The position numbers and the translations under genes were made by a program. A DNA stretch of 64,000 nt from Conchocele bisecta (taxonomy: Eukaryota; Mollusca; Bivalvia; Lucinida; Thyasiridae). The DNA lies in the NCBI GenBank assembly GCA_029237695.1, contig CM055271.1, positions 84,393,488-84,457,487 of the forward strand, written 5' to 3'. The notes under the pieces are model-generated. The model was not told where the DNA came from. It ran no database searches and saw nothing but the letters and a program-made list of their open reading frames with translations. This document shows, piece after piece, positions 13,376 to 24,677 of the stretch; position 1 is the first letter of the stretch, and each line of letters opens with the position of its first letter.

Positions 13376-15261
13376 ATAACTGCAATATATCTCAAGAGTT
13401 TTAACCGACGAAAGCCGAATCACGCCGAATGCCTGTGGTCTGTGGTCCTGTGGTTTCGACGCTGTGTCTTGCCGGAATCACAATCTTTGAAAACATTTAC
13501 CTGCCGCATATCGGTTTGGTGTCATTTTGCCATGAAAAATATTGCATGACGCCATTAACGGTAAATCCCAATATCATAATGCAATTCCACGCACGTTATA
13601 GAACTCTCATCATTAGTTTTTGAACCTGTGGTTTGTACAATGCTGATTCATCCAAAGTGCAAGCCTAAGTCAGTCTTGACTGACATCAAACACTCCGCGG
13701 TCGAGCATATCCCCCAAATAATCAATACAACGCGTTTGCTGACGTCAGTTTCATATTCGTCACTTGACTGGTACCCCTGTCTGATGCGTGCATAGTAAAA
13801 ACAATACTACCGGGAACCAGTTTATTTAATGAACGGCAAACGTGTTTATGTGAATTGGATCTCTATCTCGGACAAATCCCGGCTTATAGCATAAGCAGGC
13901 CAGACCAGGCGGTGGATTTGCTAGTCCTCACAGGTTACAATGTTCACTAATCTCTAAATTAAAAACATTTTTTATAATTTAACGTCAGCGGACTATGCAA
14001 ATTCGTTTTATAGCTATAGGCTGCTTTTATTCGCTGCACTGCTCTGAAATTTCTGTCGGCATTCTAGCCGTCATTTACGGAAATACTACTGATTTTGAAA
14101 TCTTACACAGCGACATTTTGTGTGTTGGCTTGTGCAAAAAATCGATACACCCAACTGTGTCAACTAACAGGTGTTTATCGTATGACCATCATTCAGTCAC
14201 GAGCTGAAACTGTTTGAACCGTTTGCTATGTTTTGAAATTGCCACTGATTGGTCAACACCCTTTTGATGTGCCGCAGAATTCCCGCGAACGGCAACTTTC
14301 ATCCTCCCATCATAGGGGCAATCAGTAACCCATTTCCATGCTGAGGATATACGCTTATTGTTTGCGAAAATCCAAATATTTTCCTCTAGCACTCAGAAGT
14401 ATATGCCGCGACCACCATTTAAACCTGGTTCAAAGCCGCATCCCCAAGTCTCATCGAGATTGTTCAAATGAATGGTCACAACATATACTTTTCATTGAGA
14501 AATAACAAAATAAAAATAAAAATATTTAATAAATTTCATGATCCGTAAAATGTGTATTCCGAAAGGAAGGTTAAAACAAAACTCTGGATTATACGCAGAT
14601 CTGTTGCCATATATTTCGTCGATATTGATTTCGAAAATATTTTTCCCGTAAATGTGGTTAAAAAGAGATACATAACGCAATCAATGAATTAACACAATAT
14701 AATACTAACTTTCGCAAGCAATATGAATCGCAAATATAACACGTTTTCCTGAAAATAGTCTGTTACAAATTTAACACGATTTTGATATACAAAATAGGCA
14801 AATAAATCGGGAGCCAATGCACAAACCGTGTACTAACCAGCAACTTGTAATAAGTGAAGAAGCGTTACTAACACCGGGTTCACCGGTGTAATTGAAGATA
14901 CTAGAAAACGGTGAAATACGGACACGGGGAATCACGACATAGTCGGCAAATTAATTAACGGACATATAGCAAACTATGATAGGGAAAAAACATACGCAAA
15001 CTCCCAAGTACGAATTAAAAAACAGTGCGGGGGAATAACTAACCACTTACTTGGCGATTTTTTTTAAATTTGTTGTTTCATTTTGTTCGCAAAGTTGTGC
15101 GTCGTATATTCTCATGTAGACATTTTCCCACAGATTTTGGACTGAAAATAGGGTTGAGTCTATAACACTCTTGCGACCTATACACGGCAAAATAGGTCTC
15201 CTAAAGAGAAATGAATTCTAGTTGAAATTTAGGTACTTTTTTTCTGTCTCTGTGTACAACT
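13376..15261. other. Relic of a CAGTCGAACC element and unassigned DNA
   Basis: 13490-13990 is homologous to 58880-59410 (shared GAAAAATATTGCAT, CCATTAACGGTAA, TAATGCAATTC and CGTCAGCGGAC), so it is a decayed internal part of that Tigger-like family. 14450-14580 is shared in inverted orientation with 34030-34125. The rest shows nothing. Confidence 0.55.
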
Positions 15262-15566
15262 GTAGCCGATTTTCATCAAAATTGCTAAGCATGCTTATCT
15301 AGCTAAGAGTAATTTGAGGGAGTATGATTTTGTTTTTCCTGAAATGCATTTTTCATATAGAACTAACGACTGCATATATTTGATCATTAAAAGTATGCAG
15401 AATTATAATACTGAATTTATTACATTATCACAAGCCAAAATGGCTGAGATAATGTAATACATTCAGTGTCATAAGCGTTAATCAACTTTATCTTTAAATT
15501 AAAAATTTCTCACCTCATAGTGTACTAGCATGATAAGTATACGTACCATTTTGGTTAAATGGCTAT
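15262..15566. mobile_element. Long-inverted-repeat foldback MITE, copy 3
   Basis: Starts GTAGCCGATTTTCATCAAAA and ends CCATTTTGGTTAAATGGCTA. The inner hairpin is intact (TTTATTACATTATCACAAGCC against GGCTGAGATAATGTAAT). About 305 bp, immediately left of the satellite block. Confidence 0.8.
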
Positions 15567-15639
15567 TGGTTTTGTAAAATGTTACAGGGTTTGCTATATG
15601 TGCAGATAGCGTTTCATCCCAAGTGCCGGTGTCAGAGAA

Positions 15640-17860
15640 TATTCCCCCCAGAATAATTCTCAGCCGAATATTTTCCCCCTCCACACGAATATTCTCCCCC
15701 CCACCTTCCATTGTAAAATCGGGGGGGGATAATATTCGGCGAATAGTTTGCCCCCCGCCCCCTGGTCAGCCAAACCGTGGTGTGATATGAGTCTGATGTA
15801 GGAGAGGGGGGGGGATAATATCGGCGAATACTTTGCCCCCCCCCCCCACCCGTCCCAGTACAGCCAAACCTTCTGTGATATGAGTGTTGTGAAGAGGAGA
15901 GGTGGGGGATAATATTTGGCGAATAATTTGTCCCCCCGCCCCTGGTCAGCCAAACCATCCTTGTATATGAGGTGGGTGTAGAGGAGAGGAGTGGGGGGGA
16001 TAATATTCCGCGAATAATTTGCCCCCGCCCCTGGTCAGCCCAAACCCGAGTGTGATATGAGTCCTGATTGTAGGAGAGGGGGGGGGGGATTAAATATTCG
16101 GGAACGAATAATTTGCCCCCCCCCTCCCAGTCAGCCCAAAACCTTCTGTATAATGAGTGTTGTGTAGAGGAGAGGTGGGGGGGATAATATTAGGCAAATA
16201 ATTTGCCCCCCGCCCCCCGGTCAGTAAAAGCGTCTGATAATGAGTGTGGTGTAGAAGGAGCAGGTGTGGGGGATAATAGTCGGCGAATAATTTGTCCCCC
16301 GCCCCCGGTCAGCCAAATCCCGTGTGTGATTATGAGTCTGATGTAGGAGAGGGGGGGGGGGATAATATTCGCGAATAATTTACCCCCCCCCCCCCCTCTC
16401 CCATCTGCAAACCTTCTGTGATATGAGTTGTTGTGTAGAGGAGAGGTGGGGATAATATTCGGCGAATAATTTGCCCCCTCCCCCCCTGTCAGCCAAACCA
16501 TCTGTGATATGAGTGTGGTGTAAGGAGAGTGGGGGGATATATACGGCAAATAAATTTGTCCCCCGTCCCCGGTCAGCCAAACCGTGTGTGATTATGAGTC
16601 TGATGTAGGAGAGGGTGGGGGGATAATATTCGGCGAATAATTTGCCCCCCCCCCCCCCTCCCAGTCAGCCAAACCTTCTGTGATATGAGTGTTGTGTAGA
16701 GGAGAGGTGGGGGATATTATTAGGCGAATAATTTGCCCCCCCCCCTGGTCAGCCAAACCATCTGTGATATGAGTGTGGTGTAGAGGAGAGTGGGGGATAA
16801 TATTCGGCGAATAATTTGCCCCCCCCCTGGTCAGCCAAACCGTGTGTGATATGAGTCTGATGTAGGAGAAGGGGGGGGGATAATATTCGGGGTCGGGACG
16901 AATTCCGAGGGGGCGAATAATTGCCCCCACCCCCTCCCATCAGCAAACCTTCTGTGATATGAGTGTTTTGTAGAGGAGAGGTGGGGGGGATAATTATTTA
17001 GGCAATAATTTGCCCCCCGCCCCCCACGGTCAGTCAAACCTGCTGATATGAGTGTGGTGTAGAGGAGAGGTGGGGGGATAATATTCGGCGAATAAATTTG
17101 TCCCCCCCTTCCCACCCCGTCAGGCCAAACCGGTGTGATAGAGTCTGAGGGAGGAGCAGGGGGGGGGATAATATTCGGTTCGGCGAAAATTTTGCCCCCC
17201 CCCCCCCCTCCCATCCAGCCAAACCTTCTTGATATGAGTGTTGAGTAGAGTAAGGTGGGGGGATAAAATTCGCGATAATTTGCCCCCCGCCCCCTGGTCA
17301 GCCAAAAACCCTCTGTGATATGATGTTGGTGTAGAGGAGAGGTGGGGGGGATAAATATTCGGCGAATAAATTGCCTCCCCACCCCCCCGGTCAGCCAAAC
17401 CTGATTTTCTGTGATATGAGTTGTTTTGTTTAGAGGAGAGGTGGGGGATAATATTCCGCGAATATTTTGCCCCCCGCCCCCTGGTCAGCGCAAACCATCT
17501 GTATATGAGTGTGTGTAGGGAGAGGTGGGGGGATAATATTCGGCAAATAATTTGTCCCCCTCCCCCGGTCAGCCAAACCGTGTGGATATTGAAAAAAAGT
17601 CTGATGTAGGAGAGGGGGGGGGGATAATATTCGGCGAATAATTTTTAGCCACCCCCCCCCCCTCCCAGTCAGCCAACACCTTCTGTGATATGAGTGTTTG
17701 TGTAGAAGGAGAGGTGGGGGGATAATATTCGGCGAAATAATTTGCCCCCTGCCCCCTGGTCAGCCCAAACCATCTGTGATATGTGTGGTGTAGAGGAGAA
17801 GGTGTGGGGGGGATAATATTCGGCGAATAATTTTGTCCCCCGACCCCCGGCAGCCAAACC
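15640..17860 (+). repeat. 82-100 bp hairpin satellite, left (forward) arm
   Basis: About 25 tandem units: GGTCAGCCAAACC, TCTGTGATATGAGTGT, GTAGAGGAGAGGTGG, a G-run, GATAATATTCGGCGAATAAT, TTG and a C-run. Each unit contains a foldback (G-run, ATAATATTCG, G, CGAATAATTTG, C-run). Three unit types alternate (ACCGTGTGTG/TCTGATGTAGG, ACCTTCTGTG/GTGTTGTGTAGAGG, ACCATCTGTG/GTGTGGTGTAGAGG), giving a higher-order trimer of about 250 bp. Open frames here are array artefacts. Confidence 0.93.
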
Positions 17861-18115
17861 GTGTGAACTGTACAAATACATTGCCAAGGTAACGATAAAA
17901 AATAAGCATGTGGTCATGTGACAATATAAATTAGGTCTGATTTAATTTAAATAGGTATATCTATAAACACACCTAAATATTAGACCTTAAATTGAGTTTG
18001 TAAAACTTTTCCACAAATTTTAATGAATACCCATCGTATACAGGCTTTAAATAGCTATATACCATGCACACATAAAAAATCAGACATGTATATCTGTTAC
18101 ATTGCCACATATGAA
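17861..18115. other. Spacer between the two satellite arms
   Basis: About 255 bp of AT-rich, non-satellite sequence. The arms on its two sides are in opposite orientation, so it forms the loop of a large inverted repeat. No motif recognised. Confidence 0.8.
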
Positions 18116-19700
18116 TCAATTCACACTCATATCACAGACGATATGGCTGACCGGGGCGGGGGGCAAATTATTCGCCAATAGTAATTCCCCCCCCCCCAAC
18201 ATTCCTCTACATCACACTCGTATCACAGAGAGTTTGGCTGACTGGGGGCCGGCGGGGCAAATTAATTCGCCGCAACTTATCCACCCCACCTCTCCTCTAC
18301 ACAACACTCATAATCACAGAGGGTTGCTGACTGGGGGCGGGGTGCAAATTTATTGCCGAATTTTTATCCCTCCCCACCTCTCCTCTACACAACACGCATT
18401 ATCACAGAGGTTTGGCTACTGGGGGGCGGGGGGCAAATTATTCGGCCGAATATTATCCCCCCACCCACCTCTACACCACACACATATCACAGACGTTTGG
18501 CTGACCGGGGGGCGGGGGGCAAATTATTCGCCGAATATTATCCCCCCCACCTCTCCTACACAACACTCATATCACAGAGGGTTTGGCTGACTGGGGGGCG
18601 AGGGCAAATTATTCCGCCCAATATTAACCCCCCCACCACTCCTCTACACAAACACTCATATCACAGAGGGTTTTTGGCTGACTGGGGGGCGGGGGGCAAA
18701 TTATTCGCCGAAATATTATCCCCCCACCTCTCCTCTACACAACACCATATCCACAGAGACGGTTTTGGCGACTGGGGCGGGGGCAAATTATTCGCGCGAA
18801 TTATTTCCCCCCAACTCTCCTCGACACATCACTCATATCACAGAGGGTTGGCTGACTGGGGCGGGGGCAAATTATTCGCCGAATATTATCCCCCCCCACC
18901 TCTCCTAACACAACCACTTCATATCACAGAGGGTTTGGCTGACTGGGGACCGGGGGGCAAATTATTCGCCGAATAGTAATCTCCAGCCCACCTCTCCTCT
19001 ACACCCACTCATAACACAGACGGTTGGCTGCCCGGGGGCGGGGGGCAAATTAATCGCCGAATAATATCCCCCCACCTCTCCTCAACACAACACTCATATC
19101 ACAGAGGGTTTGGCTGACCTGGGGGCGGGGGCAAATTAATCGCCGAATATTATCCCCCCCCACCTCTCCTCTACACCACACTCCTTCACAGACGGTTTGG
19201 CTTACCTGGGGGGCGGGGGGCAAAATTATTCGCCGAATATTATCCCCCCCACCTCTCCTCTACACCACACACATATCACAGAACTGTTTGGCGACTGGGG
19301 GGCGGGGGGGAAATTATTCGCCGAATATTATCCCCCCACACCTCTCCCTCTACATCACACTCATATCACAGAGGGTTTGGCTGACTGGGGGGCGGGGGGG
19401 CAAATTATTCGCCGAATATTATCCCCCCAACCTCTCCTACACAACACTCATATCACAGAGGGTTTGGCTGACTGGGGGCGGGGGCAAAATTAAATCGCCG
19501 AATATTATCCCCCCCACCCTCCTCTACACCACACTCATATCCAAGACGTTTTGGGCTGGACCCAGGGGGCGGGGGGGGGCAAAATTATTCGGCCGAATAT
19601 TTATCCCCCCCACCTCTCCTCTACAACAACACTCATATCACAGACGTTTGGCTGACTGGGGGGGCGGGGGGCCAATTATTCGCCGAATATTATCCCCCCC
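18116..19700 (-). repeat. Hairpin satellite, right (inverted) arm
   Basis: The same satellite in reverse complement: CTCATATCACAGAGGGTTTG, GCTGACTGGGGGGCGGGGGG, CAAATTATTCGCCGAATATT, ATCCCCCCACCTCTCCTCTA. About 18 units. Most are of the GGGTTTGGCTGACTGG type, so composition differs from the trimeric left arm. G-runs of 5-8 give quadruplex potential. Confidence 0.93.
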
Positions 19701-19724
19701 TTAGTAACAGGAATAAAAGTCAGA

Positions 19725-19905
19725 AAAATGGGTGGGGAGAATATTCCGGTGGAGGGCAAAAATAATTCGGGGCAACATTCTACCCCCCCGGGGGGGAAAA
19801 TATTCGTAATGATGGGGAGATTATTCGCCTGGGGGGAGAATATTCGCGAATAACTGCCCCCCGGGGGGGGGGGAAATATTTCTGGGAGGGAAATTATTTG
19901 TTTAC
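19725..19905. repeat. Satellite-related degenerate G/C-run hairpin block
   Basis: Further stretches of GAATATTCG/ATTATTCG flanked by G- and C-runs (GGGGGGAGAATATTCGCGAA) but without the CAAACC/GTGATATGAG part of the unit. Apparently a diverged or ancestral form of the hairpin core at the edge of the array. Confidence 0.65.
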
Positions 19906-20329
19906 AAACCACACACCGTAGATACATGTATATTTAAGAATATTTTCAATATTTGCTATTTCCTAGCTGCAATAATGGTTAATCCTTCAACGTTAAATAA
20001 CTGAAGGGAATTGATGTGAATTGCCGAACGATCCATTTGCCACAAAAAATAATTTATAAGATGTGGGTGTTTTTTTTTATATAAAAATATTGAAAATACG
20101 TGCAAAAAGGGCAGATACATGTACTGGACGAGATGACCTTTTGCAACCACACCAAAAGCAACAAATAAGAGGTATGTAGCTGTTTGAAAGGGTTGTTAAA
20201 TATCGCCCTCAATTTGCTTATATCTGATGGCAAGTATGTCACTGGGACAAGGCGGCTATGTGATTTGTGACTAAGTGTAATTAGCATACTTTTGCTCACA
20301 TTTTAGTCATGGTGTCGACACAAGAACGG
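19906..20329. other. 3' flank of the TRAF-like gene
   Basis: AT-rich sequence past the stop codon on the minus strand, expected to hold the 3' UTR and polyadenylation site. I could not point to a convincing polyadenylation signal. No other feature seen. Confidence 0.4.
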
Positions 20330-20460
20330 AACACATACATTGGTCTCACATTTAGATGTTACTAAGGTTTGGCAGTGTCCTTGGTGTCCGAACACAAGAA
20401 CAGAACACATACATTGGACTCACATTTATGTCACTAAGAGGCGTTTGACCAGTGACTTGG
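20330..20460 (-). repeat. Tandem duplication covering the end of the coding exon and 3' UTR
   Basis: The segment from the last codons through the stop and about 50 bp of 3' UTR is repeated about 75-80 bp further on. On the plus strand, ACACATACATTGG(A/T)CTCACATTTA occurs at both about 20405 and 20332. The second copy has the matching stop-region with a small change and lies beyond the stop, so the protein is not altered. Confidence 0.75.
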
Positions 20461-20691
20461 AGTCGACACAGACCTGAATGAACAGTGTGTCATCCCTCAG
20501 AAATCCCGCCTGCACTCCTGTAACTAGCTGCTGCCATATAATCTCGCGATACCCACGACACCCGACGTTCTTCTCCCCCACTGGTCGTTGGACAGGCCAG
20601 ATGTTGCGGCCACACACATTGTCCCCACTTCCATTCTGATTCACAATGGGCCCATTCTGTAGCTCGAATGATGAAAACAGACCTGTCGAAA
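20426..20691 (-). CDS. TRAF-like terminal exon: C-terminal part of MATH/TRAF-C domain
   Basis: 266 bp after acceptor TGTTATTTCAG, starting two bases into a codon and ending at TAA (20428-20426). Of the 87 whole codons, the second half carries the end of a TRAF MATH domain: QRPVGEKNVGC matches F-x-R-P-x-x-E-x-N-x-G-C, and FLRDDTLFIQVCVD matches the Y-x-[KR]-D-D-T-[LI]-F-[IL]-x-x-x-V-D strand that closes the domain. This domain binds receptor tails. The first part (SSFELQNG..) is less conserved. The exon is on the strand and side expected for the 3' end of the gene begun at 60.5 kb. That it is the same transcript is an inference, because the intermediate exon(s) were not found. Confidence 0.85.
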
Positions 20692-21329
20692 CTGAAATAA
20701 CAGTAATAACCCTAAATATTTTGGACACCATTTCTCTTGGGAAACACATGAAAATATATATCATGGATTTGTGAAAATAATGGTTTCAAACCAATCAGGT
20801 GAGTATGCCAACATTTAGGGTTAGTATGGTAGTAGTGGTTTAATCACAATAACAATGTATTTGGATATAATTTGTTTTGGGAAACCCCTCTTTAATTTTC
20901 CCAAAGCTAAGCGTGTACGAATATTTAGGGTTATTACGGTACTCATTGAATGAATGAATGAATTGGAGAATTTGTGGATAGGCATACACTATCGCCTGTG
21001 CTAATACACAGGTATTCGACGTGTTTCAACTTTCATTGGTATAATTCTATAGATGGACAGTTTTGTTGGACACGACCTCGTATCATAACATTTCCGTCTC
21101 CAGCGTAGTGACGGTTAAATTACAATGTACTTGAATATTGTGCTTGAAATCAAGCAGCATGATTGGATGATCCTGAGCTGTGCAACAATCAAATTGCTTG
21201 ATTGCGAGTTGTCATTACCAATAGATGTTGAGAAACGTTGGGCAACATTAACTCGGACTGTTGTGTATGTCGCCTATATCACATACAGTTGTATATGTAT
21301 CCCTTTCATTATCCCCTCGCCGATAAAGG

Positions 21330-21740
21330 CAAGATGGGATACAACGTTCAAACAGTTCCCGAGGGGTACGGCAAACGTTTACCCATGGCTGGACATGGTC
21401 AAACGTTGTTACATTTCCATCTGAAATATCGTGTAATTTGAACATGTATGCAGTACTTTCGGCACTTTGATAATCTGCTCCATTCAAACAGCTGATTTAC
21501 ATATACATGTTCCGGGGCCGCAGTACACGTCGCGTGATGTAACCGCATCGATTTCAAAATTTCAGTGTAACCGTTGTGAACTGGTCTGGTGACGTAATGG
21601 CATGTTCTAGTAACGTCTTGAGACACATTCATTACATAGGTGTTGGCTTGGCCCCGGAATTAATATTGTCTACAGCCATCGTCAACAGCACGTGGTGTAC
21701 GTTTGAACACGGCTCGAGCGGTGTCGAATGGCAGTCGTGT
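21330..21740. repeat. Dispersed repeat, copy 1 (shared with 44160-44560)
   Basis: Shares long tracts with 44160-44560 in the same orientation: CAAACAGTTCCCGAG, TGTTACATTTCC, CTGCTCCATTCAAACAGCTG, TTCCGGGGC-GCAGTACACGT, CGCGTGATG. Roughly 80 % identity by eye. Minus-strand frames of the two copies give similar peptides (for example LHHATCTAAPE), so a decayed coding ancestor is possible. Confidence 0.65.
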
Positions 21741-21905
21741 AACAATTTGTTATAATTTTGGTTGCCTTTCACTCCTTGATATTTCACACATCATACCTCC
21801 AGGGCTCCAGATAAGGAATTAGTAATTGAGTATTTTCATATCGGAAGCAATTGGGTATTTCACAGCAATTATTGAATAGTTTGCTTCAAAATGACATGTC
21901 TTGGC

Positions 21906-21947
21906 ATTTCATTAGAATTGTCTCCTTGGAGACAATTCTAATGAAAT
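21906..21947. repeat. Perfect 20-bp hairpin
   Basis: ATTTCATTAGAATTGTCTCC, two bases TT, then the exact reverse complement. No other copy was noticed in the window. Confidence 0.95.
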
Positions 21948-22457
21948 ACTAAGATGTGTTTACATGGAAAATAAGATGACAAATATGCTATATTTGTGGT
22001 CTGTTTGTTTTCTGTAGCATGATAAAGGTACCACAAATTTGTTATTACTTTTTGATACTCGCTACTTATGATTTCAATTGAGTTTTTGGCAATTTTAATT
22101 GGGTACATGTATTTACACAAATACGCAGCTTATCTGGAGCTCTGTACCTCTACTGGTTCTCTATCATGTCGTGCAAAATTCATGACACTAGGACCCCCGC
22201 CTTCCCCAAGGTCAAAGTCAGTCTTAGTGTTTTTACAAACTTAACATTGGGGGAAATGTTTTATAATTTTCTTTCCTTTCATCCCAATTTTTGATATTTC
22301 ATACATATTTTCCTCTACTGGTTGTCTATCATGCCATGGCAAATACATGGCCCTCAGACCCCAAGGTCAAGGTCACACAACGTCTTGGCGCTTTCACAAA
22401 CTTAACATTGGGGAAAATTTATCTTAATTTATATTTCCTTTCACACAGCTTGATATG

Positions 22458-22969
22458 TTAAACTAAAGCACCACCAGGCAAGCGTCGTTGTCTTCTGACA
22501 ACTCTTGTTCAATAACTGATGAACCGCTTCACCAATTTTGATAATATTCGGCCACAATGTGTACTTTGTTTTGCATACGGCCCACATCCGACCACCCAAG
22601 GTCAAGGTCACTGAGGACTTATGTTCACCTTGTTTGTAAGGCAAAAATGTTAAAGCTTTAAGGCTGCCAGCGAGGGATTAGCTTACAGATATTGATGCCA
22701 TTGTTATTCTTAAAGCTGGGGAACATCAGTGCCCATTATACTGTTATGCATGTACTTGTTTAGTAATGTTTAATTTATTGATAGTGACACTCGGTTGTAT
22801 CAATCTATTTTGATATACAAATACTAGCAGCAAGACATTTTGTAATTATTTGTATCAATTAAATGTCTGAAAAATATATTTATCGACAGATTATAAAGTA
22901 TGATCATTGCACATCCAACAAGAATTGTCAGAAGACAATGAAGCGCGCCACGTGGTGCTTAGTTTAACG
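22458..22969. mobile_element. Inverted-repeat element with a single internal unit
   Basis: The ends are near-perfect inverted repeats: TTAAACTAAAGCACCACCAG with GTTGTCTTCTGACAACTCTT on the left, and AAGAATTGTCAGAAGACAAT with CACGTGGTGCTTAGTTTAA on the right. The interior holds one copy of the unit TTAGCTTACAGATATTGATG .. GGGGAACATCAGTGCCC that is amplified in the copy at 24678-26303. No transposase. Confidence 0.8.
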
Positions 22970-23042
22970 AATATCATCAAGCTGTGTAAAAGGAAAACAA
23001 AACAAAAATTAAAAGAAATTTCCACCAATGTTATGTTTATTT

Positions 23043-23400
23043 CAACCAATCCAATCGTCACAAAATGATTTTCAGACTAGTCCATTTATGAAAAGTGGTT
23101 GTTTTTGTCGAGCCCACTTGCGGAAAGCGAGACAGTGATCACAATGACGTACGGGTGTCCGTCCGTCCGTCCGTCCGTCCGTCCGTCCGTCCGTCCGAAA
23201 TCTGCGTTAAAGTTTTTAAAAATAGCATCAAATGCCTCGGCGGGCTCGACATGCGTGCCGCGGCGATCTGGTTTGTTCTAAAAAATATTAAAATTACTTG
23301 CAAAAAGTGCAGATCCTGATGAGACGGCTCGTCAAGAGCCGGCTCATCTGTATCTACACTGTTTGCCAATACCACTATACAGGCCTGTGGTGTTGAAAGG
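23043..23400. mobile_element. piggyBac-like MITE interrupted by a GTCC-microsatellite insertion
   Basis: Matches the MITE at 34342-34548: CCAATCCAAT-GTCACAAAAT, GATGAGACGGCTCGTC, GAGCCGGCTCATCTG, CTACACTGTTTGCC. It is interrupted at about 23100 by a hairpin-type terminus (CCACTTGCGGAAAGCGAGAC) with (GTCC)n at 23158-23196. Confidence 0.7.
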
Positions 23401-23462
23401 GTCAATGAACCGCTATATGAATGACAGCTCAAACTGGAGTTGTGTAATGTTGAATTGCTATG

Positions 23463-23560
23463 CATACTCACCGAATGACGAGGATTTAGTCCACTCGGCT
23501 GAGGCAGTGCGCGACTAGGATTTGGATTCGGCTGAAGTAGACGGTTGTTGGCTGTTTATT
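23463..23560 (-). pseudogene. Truncated duplicate of TRAF-like exon 4
   Basis: On the minus strand this stretch repeats the middle and end of exon 4: NNRLLQPNPNPS, one repeat unit with changes, then the same donor context (TCG|GTGAGTATGCA). The adjoining intron (23400-23463) also matches the intron after exon 4 (34549-34617), as does the MITE next to it. The 5' part of the exon, including the zinc-finger ligands and the splice acceptor, is replaced by a dispersed repeat at about 23557. The AAACAG left there is out of frame. It is best read as the relic of an intragenic segmental duplication, not an alternative exon. Confidence 0.7.
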
Positions 23561-23629
23561 TTTATGCGACAGTGGAGGAGGCATTTAGTGTTGCCCTTTT
23601 CCGTCCAGTTTGTCACCAACATTGTGTGA

Positions 23630-24040
23630 GTGGGTGGCAGGTGGGAGTACGCGATGGGTAATTTAACGATCGGGGTTCATCCTTACCGGAATCCCGACTG
23701 GAGACCTGGTTTGGCCCTCACATACGTCTTTGGCATTTTGTATGTGACAGTTGAATTTGGTTATACCCCTTATAACAGTAATCCTACCGGTATTACTTTT
23801 AAATAGGGGAAGGGGCTAAGTGACTTTGGTGCAGTATGGACCTGGCACCAGGTCAGGTTGTTCTAATTGCAGGGCTGAATATGTTGTATCTCGATGTAAA
23901 TATTCCGTTCTGATTTTGGGATTTTCCCCCCAATGCAGCAGGTTAAAACGGGATCGAACCTGTTTGCCGGGCCTTACATGACCTTAGCTGTTGATAGGCC
24001 GTTGAACACCAATAAACAAACAAACAAACAAACACCAACA
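23630..24040 (+). mobile_element. SINE-like element
   Basis: Contains GGTAATTTAACGATCGGGGT, TTTGGCCCTCACATACGTC, AGGTTGTTCTAATTGCAGGG, GGATCGAACCTGTTTGCCGG and the tail GTTGATAGGCCGTTGAACAC followed by (CAAA)n. The GGATCGAACC stretch resembles a polymerase III B box, but no clear tRNA head was identified. Confidence 0.7.
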
Positions 24041-24677
24041 TTGTAACTCGTAAACCCCTAATAGCTACACACCTGAAACTTGGTATGTAGCTTCCTTATG
24101 ATGAGTAGATGCGCAAAGTTTATTTTGATTTTTGATTCGACCCCCGGGTCGTGTATTATCTCCCCATGTTTAACCCTAACTTTTCCAATTTTGCTTCCTA
24201 ATTCGTAAAACCCGTACTATATAGCTACATACCTGAATCATGGTATGTAGCTTCCTTATGATTAGATGTGCAAAGTTTTTTTTTAGTTTTGATTCGACCA
24301 CCAGGTAATGGATTATCTACCCATTTTGTACTTGAAATTTGGCAATTTTGTCCTGTAACTTGTCAAACTTCTAAACTGTAATAGCTGTATATGCTGTGAC
24401 AATTATAGACTGCGTAAATTAACGGTAGTGGTTCCTCCTTATAGGAATCACTATTTGCCTGGTTTGGCCCTCCGGTACGTTTTTATCTTTGGCTCTTTTG
24501 TTACCTGGGAGTTGAATTGGGCTATTGCCCATTATAAAAGTAGTAAGATTATTACTGATCCTACTGCTTTTGGGAGGGGCCAAGTGATTCTGGTGTGGCG
24601 AGGACCTGGCATCAGATCAGGATTATTCTGATTTCAGGGCTGAATATATAGTTTTGTTATTGTAAATATTCAGTTCT
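24041..24677. other. Decayed dispersed repeats
   Basis: 24041-24420 holds tandem-like copies of a repeat with CTCGTAAA-CC-TA-TAGCTAC, CTGAAACTTGGTATGTAGC and TTCCTTATGATGAGTAGATG, also found at 35530-36060. 24425-24660 is a truncated SINE-like copy. No coding evidence. Confidence 0.6.

Noticed and set aside
15632..19704. Open frames of 60-207 codons rich in Gly, Pro and Trp
   Set aside because: They follow the satellite units on either strand and change frame with homopolymer length. No conserved protein.
23095..23471. RPSVRPSVRPSV-type protein and its minus-strand counterpart
   Set aside because: Translation of the (GTCC)n microsatellite in a hairpin-ended insertion.
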